Assembly (NCBI GenBank): GCA_038240875.1
Contig: JBBRGG010000142.1
Location: forward strand, 1-9,273
Length of the DNA stretch: 9,273 nucleotides
Direction: 5' to 3'
From: JBBRGG01 sp038240875
GTDB lineage: Bacteria > Planctomycetota > Phycisphaerae > Phycisphaerales > UBA1924
The position numbers were made by a program, and so were the translations under genes. Positions within the stretch are counted from its first letter, which is position 1, and each line of letters begins with the position of its first letter. Shown here piece by piece: positions 1 through 6,304 of this stretch. The notes below the pieces were generated by a model. The model had not been told where the DNA came from, searched no databases, and saw nothing but the letters and a program-made list of their open reading frames with translations.

Positions 1-81
1 AAGGTTTTTCCGCAAATAGGTATCCTCGACAAGCCCACCCCTTCGTCCGTAATTACGCATCCAGAACCATGCAATTATCAT

Positions 82-132
82 CTCGACCACGACTCGATTC
101 GTCGCCGATCAGCGTCGCTGATCAACGTCGAG
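82..132 (+). promoter_or_regulatory. Nested inverted repeats in the leader of the ion-channel gene
   Basis: The inner hairpin is perfect: GATCAGC (107-113), loop GTC, GCTGATC (117-123). It is enclosed by CTCGAC (82-87) and GTCGAG (127-132), which are also complementary. The structure ends 12 nt before the Shine-Dalgarno sequence of the channel gene. It could be a leader hairpin that affects translation, the terminator of an unseen upstream gene, or a protein-binding palindrome. There is no T-tract. The complementarity is seen directly; any function is inference. Confidence 0.35.
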
Positions 133-144
133 TAGCGGCAAGGC

Positions 145-151
145 AAGGAGG
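145..151 (+). promoter_or_regulatory. Strong Shine-Dalgarno that fixes the GTG start of the channel gene
   Basis: AAGGAGG lies 8 nt before the GTG codon at 160. It is a near-complete anti-16S match at ideal spacing and is the reason for choosing a non-ATG start. Confidence 0.75.
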
Positions 152-159
152 TTGGATCC

Positions 160-972
160 GTGCGGCAATGGGCTCTTTCGTTCACATCAACACACGCGTT
201 CCAGCGCGGCTCTCTCGCAGCCATTCTCTTTAACGCCGTCTTGCTCGGCATCGATACATACATCGATCATCCGGCTTTAAAGGCTCTCGAACAAGCGTGC
301 CTGGTATTTTTCGTTCTTGAGCTCGTGCTCAAGTTCATCGCCCGCGATTCCACGCGCGCGTTCCTGCGTGATCCCTGGAACATCTTTGACATTGTTGTCA
401 TAGGGTCGGCGTTCGTGCCCGCCGTGGGATCGCTGGGACCGATCCTTCGAATCCTTCGCGTGCTTCGAGTGTTCCGGCTTGCGCGCAGCGTTCCCGAACT
501 ACGGCTCATCGTCACCGTTCTAGTGCGTTCGGTTGTATCGATGAAGTACATCGGCTTGCTTGCTGCGCTGTGCTTTTATGTCTTTGGAGTCGCTGGTGTC
601 GAACTCTTTGGCAGCACGCAGAAAGAGTTTGCAACCCTCCACGAAACCCTCTTCACTCTCTTCCGCACGCTTACCGGCGACAACTGGTCCGACCTTCGCT
701 ACGCAGCAATCGAGGGTGTAAACGCGGGCGACCCTCATTATTGGAAGGCCTCCCTCTATCACGTCCTTTGGATTTCGATCGTTACGTTCGTGCTCATCAA
801 CCTGATCGTCGGCGCGATCATCAACAACTACCAGGAAGTCCAGCAGGCCGAACGAGCTCGCAGCAACGGCGAAACCCTCGAAAGTAACAAGGCGAGCCTT
901 GATGACAAGATCGCCGCTGCCTCGCGCGAGCTTACCCGACTCCTCGAACAACGTGCACGAATGAACTCGTAA
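160..972 (+). CDS. Voltage-gated cation channel, single-domain bacterial Nav/Cav type
   Basis: A 270-residue inner-membrane ion transporter, expected to work as a homotetramer. Segments: S1 about 18-36, S2 41-62, S3 72-88, and S4 94-112 with arginines at 97, 100, 103, 106 and 109. This every-third-residue spacing is the hallmark of a voltage sensor. S5 is about 128-150, the pore helix 156-170, the selectivity filter T172-G-D-N-W-S-D178, and S6 199-222. The tail at 238-268 is charged and probably forms the coiled coil that helps such channels tetramerise. The length matches the NaChBac family. The filter differs from the sodium type TLESWAS: aspartate replaces the ring glutamate, and a second aspartate follows at 178. 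This suggests calcium permeability, by inference. The GTG start is set by the Shine-Dalgarno at 145-151. The gene converges with the small gene at 992-1267. Confidence 0.9.
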   Translation: MRQWALSFTSTHAFQRGSLAAILFNAVLLGIDTYIDHPALKALEQACLVFFVLELVLKFIARDSTRAFLRDPWNIFDIVVIGSAFVPAVGSLGPILRILRVLRVFRLARSVPELRLIVTVLVRSVVSMKYIGLLAALCFYVFGVAGVELFGSTQKEFATLHETLFTLFRTLTGDNWSDLRYAAIEGVNAGDPHYWKASLYHVLWISIVTFVLINLIVGAIINNYQEVQQAERARSNGETLESNKASLDDKIAAASRELTRLLEQRARMNS

Positions 973-994
973 GTCGAACTCGTGGAGCGACTTA
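970..994. terminator. Bidirectional hairpin containing both convergent stop codons
   Basis: TAAGTCG (970-976) and CGACTTA (988-994) are perfectly complementary 7-base arms around an 11-nt loop. The first three bases of the left arm are the TAA stop of the channel gene. The last three bases of the right arm are, on the minus strand, the TAA stop of the small gene. The hairpin is modest in GC and lacks a T-tract, so it is at best a weak intrinsic terminator, possibly acting in both directions. Confidence 0.45.
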
Positions 995-1267
995 ATCCTT
1001 CCCAGCCTTCTTCTCTTCAACCACTTCATCAATCGTAGTTCGGCGTAGCACGACCTTGCCCGCAGGTGTCTCTGCCTCACGCTCTTGAACCACGCGGCGA
1101 ACTTCGCGCGTGGGCTCATCGAGTTCAGTTTTTTTCGCGCGTGCATTCTTGTTTGCACCGGCCACGGGCGTGCGCACAGCCTTGGACACATGCCCAACAA
1201 ACTCGCCTAGCGATCGAAATAAGCCCTTTGGCTCGGGCTTCTTTGGATATTTGTCACTCTGACCCAC
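992..1267 (-). CDS. Small charged hypothetical protein
   Basis: A 91-residue protein with no family I can name. Residues 1-31 are basic and contain a short amphipathic-looking stretch (LFRSLGEFVGHVSKAV, 16-31). The middle is Lys/Arg-rich. The C-terminal half (53-84) alternates charged and hydrophobic residues and could form beta strands or a helix, then ends in a charged tail. There is no signal peptide or membrane segment. The GTG start is supported by GAGAGGA on the minus strand (1280-1274), 6 nt before it. The gene begins 18 nt after the stop of the acetyltransferase gene, so the two are probably co-transcribed. It ends 19 nt from the convergent channel gene, with its stop inside the shared hairpin. 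It is likely a real gene, judging by the Shine-Dalgarno and operon spacing. The function is unknown. Confidence 0.65.
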   Translation of the reverse strand: MGQSDKYPKKPEPKGLFRSLGEFVGHVSKAVRTPVAGANKNARAKKTELDEPTREVRRVVQEREAETPAGKVVLRRTTIDEVVEEKKAGKD

Positions 1268-1285
1268 GCCAATTCCTCTCGTTGC

Positions 1286-2044
1286 TCATCGCGTCCGCGC
1301 TGGTACGCCAACCACTGTCGTACCAGCCACAACCGTGCGTACAACCGTGGCCCCGCCACCCACTGTCGCGCCCGCACCCACTTGGATCCCAGGTAGCACG
1401 AGGCTCCCAATCCCCACGAGCGTGTCTCGCCCCACACGCACGTTCCCGCCAAGCACCGCGCCCGGCGCGATGTGCGAATTCTCACCGATGACACACTCGT
1501 GCTCGACGATAGCACCCGAGTTGATAATCGCGTGATTGCCGACGTTCGCGAAGGCATGCACGACGGCTTTGGGCCCGATGTACACGCCTTGCCCGATTTC
1601 AGCCGTCGGCGAGACGTACGCAGTAGGGTGCACGAGTGTGAGCGCGACGTACGTGGCTTGCACGCTCGTAGATTTCTCGATCAAAGCAATCTCTTCGAGA
1701 ACCCTTCGCCGAGTAGCGATGCCGCCGATGGCGAGGATCCAGTTTCGTTCGGCGTTCATGGCGTTGGCGTTGCCGTTGGCGGTGGTGCTGGCGTTGGCGC
1801 GAGTGAAGTCCGCCGGGTTAAAGCCAATGAGCGCGGGTAACTCAATGAGAGTGCCCAGTCGCGTGAGCGAGCCGATGCGTTGTGCGACTGCGTTCGCGTC
1901 ATCATCCAAAAACCCGGCGATTGCTAGACCTAGCGCCGCAGCAGCCTCATGGACTACGAGCGCGTGCCCACCGCCACCAACCAGCACCAGTGTGCGCGGC
2001 GAAGGCAACTTAGCAGATTGAGCATTAGATTCAGCGTGCGCCAT
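1286..2044 (-). CDS. NeuD/PglD-family sugar O/N-acetyltransferase
   Basis: A 252-residue cytoplasmic acyltransferase of the left-handed beta-helix (hexapeptide repeat) superfamily. The N-terminal Rossmann-like part has the glycine-rich nucleotide-sugar loop LVLVGGGGHA (19-28) and FLDDD (45-49). The C-terminal half (about 137-248) shows hexapeptide repeats such as IGQGVYIGPKA and ends in VGVPAR (245-250), as in PglD. The segment SGAIVEHECVIG (176-187) matches the PglD active site, making H182 the likely catalytic base; H191 also fits the acetyl-CoA site. Members acetylate amino-sugars or sialic acids for surface glycans. No other glycan genes are nearby, so the substrate is unknown. Residues 83-99 are an Ala/Asn-rich insertion encoded by a hexanucleotide repeat, probably a surface loop between the domains. 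No clear Shine-Dalgarno precedes the ATG at 2044. Confidence 0.85.
   Translation of the reverse strand: MAHAESNAQSAKLPSPRTLVLVGGGGHALVVHEAAAALGLAIAGFLDDDANAVAQRIGSLTRLGTLIELPALIGFNPADFTRANASTTANGNANAMNAERNWILAIGGIATRRRVLEEIALIEKSTSVQATYVALTLVHPTAYVSPTAEIGQGVYIGPKAVVHAFANVGNHAIINSGAIVEHECVIGENSHIAPGAVLGGNVRVGRDTLVGIGSLVLPGIQVGAGATVGGGATVVRTVVAGTTVVGVPARTR
1751..1795 (+). repeat. GGCGTT hexanucleotide repeat inside the acetyltransferase gene
   Basis: On the plus strand, GGCGTT occurs at 1751-1756, 1760-1765, 1766-1771 and 1790-1795. Three degenerate units (GCCGTT, GGCGGT, GGTGCT) fill 1772-1789. Read on the minus strand, the repeat encodes an Ala-Asn-rich loop and keeps the reading frame. It looks like a partly decayed microsatellite. 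Confidence 0.7.
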
Positions 2045-2340
2045 GCACCCAGAGGATAGAACCGCTCGCTACACGATGCTGTATTGGAACATGTTAACTG
2101 ACGTGATATTGATTGCAAACGTTGCTCGTCAGACAGCTCTCAGTTTCATGCGACATCGAACTTCCTCGCCTTCGCCAACACACCCGCTTGTTCATTATCT
2201 GGGACACCGCCGAGGAGTGCGAGGTGCACCATTCGTCCAAGCAGTTCCGAAAGATGCATCTATAGCCCGCCGAGCCCGAGCCCGCACGTTCGCGAAGGTA
2301 ATCAATTCTCCCCTCTCCAAACTCCTTCTACACTGCCTTC
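2045..2340. other. Divergent intergenic region between the acetyltransferase gene and mqnA
   Basis: These 296 nt separate two divergent genes and should hold both promoters. AACATGTT (2088-2095) and GTTAAC (2094-2099) are overlapping short palindromes in the more AT-rich left third. A possible minus-strand -10 (TATCCT, plus-strand 2053-2058) lies only 8 nt before the acetyltransferase ATG. The 102-codon ORF across this region has no support and I do not call it. No RNA gene is visible. Confidence 0.4.
2329..2334 (+). promoter_or_regulatory. Possible -10 box for a leaderless mqnA transcript
   Basis: TACACT matches four of six bases of TATAAT, and the A of the mqnA ATG follows 6 nt later. Transcription would therefore start at or next to the initiation codon. 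No Shine-Dalgarno precedes this ATG, which agrees with a leaderless mRNA. No convincing -35 box is present, so this is tentative. Confidence 0.3.
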
Positions 2341-3306
2341 ATGCCTGTTGATTCGCCCGCGTCAATCTCGCCTGACTCTCTGCCACGGATCGCGGCGGTA
2401 GGCTTTCTCAATGCCTTACCGCTGATCGAAGGGCTGTCGCAACTTTCAACCCTTTCGCTCACGCTCGCCGCCCCATCCAAGATCGTCGGCATGCTCACGC
2501 GTGGCGAAGCCGATCTCGCCCTTGCGTCGATCGCCGACGTCGCGCGATCCACAATCCCGCTCACGCTCGTGCCTGTTGGCATGATCGGTTCTCCTGGCGC
2601 GACGATGACCGTCCGCATATTTTCGCGCGTACCAATGCGAGAGATCACGATGCTGCACGCCGATACGGACAGCCATACATCGGTGGTTCTCGCGCAACTT
2701 CTATTGAGGCAGATGTACACAATTATGCCGACGGTCGCGCCGCTGAACGCCGCGGCCATCAAGTCGAACTTATTGAACAACGGCTCTACTCAGCCCGAAA
2801 CCAAACCCGAAATCAAACCCGAAGCCATGCTCCTCATCGGCGACAAGGTCGTGACCAATCCGCCTTCGCTCGCCGAGTATCCGCATGTGCTCGACCTTGG
2901 CGAAGCATGGCACGCGTGGACCAATCTTCCATTCATGTACGCGTGTTGGATGTGCCGAACCGAGTCGCTATCTTCGCCTGAGTCCAATGCACGGATCCGT
3001 TTGGGCGCCGACATCCTTGATCGCCAACGCAGGCATAACGCTACGCGGATTTCATGGATCGCGCGTACACGCGCCACAAGCGCGGGTTGGCCCGTCGAGT
3101 TGGCCGAGGAGTATCTCTCACGCACGCTTTCGTACGAAATTGACGCGTTGGAACGGCACGCGGCGCTGCGTTTCCTTAACGAGGCGCATGCCCAAGGCTT
3201 TCTCCCCGCGTGCACGCCCGCGTGGCTCGATACACAGCAATCAGTCGCGCCAACAGTCGCGCCAAAGACAACATCTTCCTTCACCACGCCAACTATCTCC
3301 TCGTAA
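2341..3306 (+). CDS. mqnA: Chorismate dehydratase, futalosine menaquinone pathway
   Basis: A 321-residue protein of the MqnA/MqnD periplasmic-binding-like fold. MqnA removes water from chorismate to give 3-[(1-carboxyvinyl)oxy]benzoate, the first step of the futalosine route to menaquinone, in the cytoplasm. The N-terminus RIAAVGFLNALPLIEGL (16-32) matches the MqnA motif around the conserved Asn of the LNxLPL stretch (N24), not the MqnD start. ADLALASIADVA (57-68), MLLIGDKVV (163-171), LDLGEAWHAWTNLPFMYACW (184-203) and the C-terminal helices are also typical. It is longer than the usual roughly 280 residues because of an inserted Pro/Glu/Lys repeat (about 145-162) and a Ser/Thr/Pro-rich tail after 300. 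The ATG has no Shine-Dalgarno. The sigma-like gene follows after 13 nt, suggesting one transcript. No other mqn genes are in the window. Confidence 0.85.
   Translation: MPVDSPASISPDSLPRIAAVGFLNALPLIEGLSQLSTLSLTLAAPSKIVGMLTRGEADLALASIADVARSTIPLTLVPVGMIGSPGATMTVRIFSRVPMREITMLHADTDSHTSVVLAQLLLRQMYTIMPTVAPLNAAAIKSNLLNNGSTQPETKPEIKPEAMLLIGDKVVTNPPSLAEYPHVLDLGEAWHAWTNLPFMYACWMCRTESLSSPESNARIRLGADILDRQRRHNATRISWIARTRATSAGWPVELAEEYLSRTLSYEIDALERHAALRFLNEAHAQGFLPACTPAWLDTQQSVAPTVAPKTTSSFTTPTISS
2794..2829 (+). repeat. 12-bp in-frame tandem repeat in mqnA
   Basis: The three units are CCCGAAACCAAA, CCCGAAATCAAA and the diverged CCCGAAGCCATG. They encode PETK, PEIK and PEAM just before the conserved LLIGD strand. 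The repeat lengthens an interdomain linker and does not disturb the frame. Confidence 0.75.
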
Positions 3307-3319
3307 GAGGCAATTCTGT

Positions 3320-5113
3320 ATGCCAGCCCTTCCGGCTATCCGCGTCCACGCCTTTGTTACCCTCGAGCGTGAGCTGCGCCATCGAGGTAGCGACGCATTG
3401 GTTGAAGCCGCACAACGCGCCGCGTCACTCGTCCACGAAATCGCCTCTTCCTCGACCGACGCGAGCTTTCCCACAGAATACATCGTCTTCCGAATCCTTG
3501 GCGAGCGGGCCACGCTCGATGGGCCGGTTCTCACTTCTGCCGACGCCATCGCGCTTGTTTGCACGCTCGTCGAACGGCTGACCGAGCACGCCAGCCTCTC
3601 GCTTGATCATCCACTTGTTGTCGGCGCGCTCACTTCTGAAGAGCTCGCCACGCTTTGGAATGTGAGTAAAAAAACGCTTGATCGCCTACGTCGCCAGGGC
3701 CTTCCCGCGGTGCGTGCGCGCCACCCTCGCGCCCACAGCGTGCTTCGCTTTCCGCTGCCTTGGCTGCGCAACTTTGAATCTTTCAACGCGGCAAGGCTAA
3801 CTAAAGCTGGCGCGTTTGCACGCGTGCCCGCATCACTCGAAGCAACCTTTGTCCGTAGAGCGCAGCGGTATCAGCGGGTGCTTGGCTACTCCTTGAATCA
3901 AGCGGCACTGCGTATCGCCAAGCGTTTTCACAAGAGCCACGAAGGCGTTCGGCTGATCCTCCAACGCCACGCGGCAAGCGCACCAAATCTCTCGGCGCCA
4001 ACGCACCCAGCATTACTGCGCGCCGCGTTTGCTCACACAGCCACAACGCTTCGCGCACCCAAACCGCCGATGCGCGAAAAGGAGCGAGAGTTTCTTGCTC
4101 GCGCCTGGCAGCTCGGCTTTCCCATGCGCGATCTCACTAGACGGACCCGCAAAAGCCCCGCCACCATCCGCCGCGCTATTGCGATGGCGCGACATTCCAA
4201 GCTTCAGGCACTGGTCGCGCGTCTACCCAATGACGTGGTTCATGCGCCCTTCGCCAACCTTTCGCTCGCCGCAGACGCCATCCTTGCGCCCAAGAGCGTG
4301 CGCACAAACCTTACCACTCCGACCTCGCTTGCACAGTGGCCAACCGACCTCGCAGAAGTCATCACGATGGCGCGCACCCGCGTTGTTCCCGTCGCAGCGG
4401 AAGAATCAGCTCGCGCCACCGCGATGCATTTCTTGCGTTGGCGAGCCGCAACAACCCTTGCAAAGCTCAACGCTGAGCACCCTTCGACGATGGCACTCGA
4501 AGCCATCGAAGCCGATTTGGTATGGGCATCGCGATTGCGAGCCAGGCTTGTGCGCACTCATTTGACACTCGTGATTGAGACGCTGGAGGTTCGTTCGGGT
4601 ACGCCGTTGTCGTCCATAGCGTCAAGCCAGGCGATCCAGGCGTTGACGGGCGCGCTGCGATCTGCCGCGGCTGCCGCCGACCACTTTGACCCCGCGGGCA
4701 AAGGGCGACTGGCCGCAGCAGTAGGGATCGCCGTCGATCGATACGCGGCGACCTGGGCTCGCACGCGCGGCGTGGCTTCATTACCCTTAGATGCTCTTAA
4801 TCCAAAGCCTGTACCATCGCGCGCGACGCGCGTGCTCGTACCTGGGTTTGCATTTCTCGATCTACGTTCAATCGTGCAAGGCCCGGCGGCAGAACTTGAA
4901 CTATCGACACGCATCGCGCGTGAAGTTGCACACCTGAGCGACCTGATCCATCGCGCGATCCTGACCCAGCGCTACGGGCTCGAAAGCGTGCCGATGGGCT
5001 TACGCGACGTGGCGAAGGAGATGAATATGACACCGCTCGCCGCTGGCCGAATCGCCCACGCTGCGTACCTCGCAGCGTTAACTTCAGCAAGAAGCCGTGC
5101 GGCAACGGTGTGA
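3320..5113 (+). CDS. Divergent sigma-70-like protein with extra helix-turn-helix segments
   Basis: A 597-residue, Ala/Arg-rich, predicted DNA-binding protein. Residues 104-152 resemble an excisionase/MerR-type helix-turn-helix (LTSEELATLWNVSKKTLDRL, 104-123). Two more HTH-like units follow at 190-217 and 265-293. The C-terminal half recalls sigma-70: LVRTHLTLVIETL (410-422) and HFDPAGKGRL (455-464) resemble region 2, and RYGLESVPMGLRDVAKEMNM (551-570) with its continuation to 587 resembles region 4. The region 2.2 core-binding motif (DLIQEG) and the aromatic melting residues are not recognisable, so it may not act as a sigma factor. The ATG at 3320 was chosen because AAGAGG (3305-3310) lies 9 nt upstream; the open frame back to 2885 only shadows mqnA. 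It starts 13 nt after mqnA. The family reading is inference from motif resemblance. Confidence 0.7.
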   Translation: MPALPAIRVHAFVTLERELRHRGSDALVEAAQRAASLVHEIASSSTDASFPTEYIVFRILGERATLDGPVLTSADAIALVCTLVERLTEHASLSLDHPLVVGALTSEELATLWNVSKKTLDRLRRQGLPAVRARHPRAHSVLRFPLPWLRNFESFNAARLTKAGAFARVPASLEATFVRRAQRYQRVLGYSLNQAALRIAKRFHKSHEGVRLILQRHAASAPNLSAPTHPALLRAAFAHTATTLRAPKPPMREKEREFLARAWQLGFPMRDLTRRTRKSPATIRRAIAMARHSKLQALVARLPNDVVHAPFANLSLAADAILAPKSVRTNLTTPTSLAQWPTDLAEVITMARTRVVPVAAEESARATAMHFLRWRAATTLAKLNAEHPSTMALEAIEADLVWASRLRARLVRTHLTLVIETLEVRSGTPLSSIASSQAIQALTGALRSAAAAADHFDPAGKGRLAAAVGIAVDRYAATWARTRGVASLPLDALNPKPVPSRATRVLVPGFAFLDLRSIVQGPAAELELSTRIAREVAHLSDLIHRAILTQRYGLESVPMGLRDVAKEMNMTPLAAGRIAHAAYLAALTSARSRAATV

Positions 5114-5255
5114 TTGTGCTTAACAGCGATGTAGATTCACATGCCAATTGTGTCGCACATGCCCCGGCAAGTTGTAGCAATGGACGCTTAATGTCAAGGG
5201 TTCGAGAGCCGGGTCACTCGCGAATGAACCACTCTGGCGTAGGCGCAATCAGGCC

Positions 5256-5284
5256 GCTGATCTCAACGAGCGCGATCAGCTCGT
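5256..5284. terminator. Overlapping inverted repeats between convergent genes
   Basis: GCTGATC (5256-5262) pairs with GATCAGC (5274-5280). ACGAGC (5266-5271) pairs with GCTCGT (5279-5284). The two hairpins are mutually exclusive. They begin 4 nt past the blh stop codon, in the 175-nt gap between blh and the sigma-like gene. There is no T-tract, so termination is plausible but unproven. The 7-base arms are the same two sequences, in swapped order, as those of the leader hairpin at 107-123. Confidence 0.35.
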
Positions 5285-5288
5285 CGAA

Positions 5289-6287
5289 TCAGGCTGCGCC
5301 GCGTCCTGCGTCGGGCAACCAGCGATTCGAAGTCATCCACAGCAAGTGGTGGGGCAGTGTGGCGACGACGCAAAAGAGAAGGAATGCCATAGCAATCGCG
5401 TGTGACCTCTCACCTTGAACGAATGCGGCGAGTATGAACACGATCAGCACCGAAGGCACGAGCAGCAGCACAGATTCTCGATGCACGCGCAGCACGTTTG
5501 AAAAAGGCCGGTCATGAAACGGACTTCCCGGCGTAAGTGCGCGAGAGCAATGTCCTGAGGCGTGGATGACAAGAAAATACAATCCAATTGCCACCAGTGG
5601 CGGCGCGAAGGCGCTCAAGGCAACGACCGCCACGAGAGTCGCCCATTCCTCAATCCATCCTGCACGACGCTTGCGGACTGAAGCGATGAATACGAGCATA
5701 AAACCTACCAGTACCAAGAAGATCGCAAGCGGCGCGATGGTCGCGGGATCTAAATCAGGCATGTCGCGGATGAGCCGAACGATCGAAACAAACGGCGCCG
5801 CCGAGGCCACTGGCTGGAACGCGAAAGGGCTAAAGAGAACCACAAGTCCGCGTCCAAAGCCTGTGAGGTGGTCGCTCAACGAGAGGTTAATTCGGCCACG
5901 AGTCCAGACCGAATCGCTTATTCCAAAGTGATGTGCGGCAAGAAACAGAAACGCAACCACCGCAGCCGCCGGTAGCGCTAGAAACAAGCCGATGCAGGCA
6001 AGCAGCACAAGCGAGTACATCGAGAAACGAAAGGCAGTAATCCGCCAGTTGGGCGAAGTACGCCTCATCGCCGCTAGGTCATACGCACCGTGAGGCATGC
6101 CCACGATGAATACAGCGACGACCCAAAGCCAAGCTCCCGATGTCGCCAAGGGTGTGAACAAGGCACACGCCCCGGTGACCGCAAGAAGCACGAATACGCC
6201 TGTGTAACCGCCAAGAATACGAAGCAAAATCCCCGTGTGTGAGCCACGGGGATCTGTTTCAGCGATAGGTTCAATAGCCATCTGCAT
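5289..6287 (-). CDS. blh: Brp/Blh-family beta-carotene 15,15'-dioxygenase
   Basis: A 332-residue integral membrane enzyme that cleaves beta-carotene at the central double bond into two retinal molecules, the chromophore of the rhodopsin encoded just upstream. Hydrophobic helices run through most of the protein. The histidines expected to bind the iron lie in conserved positions: H66 in GMPHGAYDL, H119/H120 in AHHFG, and the pair H242/H246 in IHASGH. LPHH (311-314) is also family-typical. The length agrees with family members. The ATG at 6287 lies 17 nt after the rhodopsin stop, so the two genes are almost certainly co-transcribed. A weak GAG 8 nt upstream is the only ribosome-binding signal, and an alternative ATG is at 6281. 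No carotenoid-synthesis genes are in the window, so beta-carotene must be supplied by a pathway encoded elsewhere. Confidence 0.9.
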   Translation of the reverse strand: MQMAIEPIAETDPRGSHTGILLRILGGYTGVFVLLAVTGACALFTPLATSGAWLWVVAVFIVGMPHGAYDLAAMRRTSPNWRITAFRFSMYSLVLLACIGLFLALPAAAVVAFLFLAAHHFGISDSVWTRGRINLSLSDHLTGFGRGLVVLFSPFAFQPVASAAPFVSIVRLIRDMPDLDPATIAPLAIFLVLVGFMLVFIASVRKRRAGWIEEWATLVAVVALSAFAPPLVAIGLYFLVIHASGHCSRALTPGSPFHDRPFSNVLRVHRESVLLLVPSVLIVFILAAFVQGERSHAIAMAFLLFCVVATLPHHLLWMTSNRWLPDAGRGAA

Positions 6288-6304
6288 GAATCAAGCGCTC
6301 GGCA

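Noticed and set aside
520..1200. 226-codon minus-strand frame opposite the channel gene
   Set aside because: It is antisense to the channel gene, whose S4 and pore motifs are unmistakable, and also overlaps the small gene at 992-1267. It has no recognisable domain.
2043..2351. 102-codon plus-strand frame between the acetyltransferase gene and mqnA
   Set aside because: It has no ribosome-binding site or domain, has irregular composition, and spans the region expected to hold two divergent promoters.
2885..3319. Upstream extension of the sigma-like frame by 145 codons
   Set aside because: It lies entirely inside mqnA in another frame, reads as low-quality basic sequence, and the ATG at 3320 has a good Shine-Dalgarno.
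5198..5209. GGTTCGAGAGCC, resembling a tRNA T-loop
   Set aside because: The flanking bases do not form a T-stem, and no acceptor, D or anticodon arms can be drawn around it.
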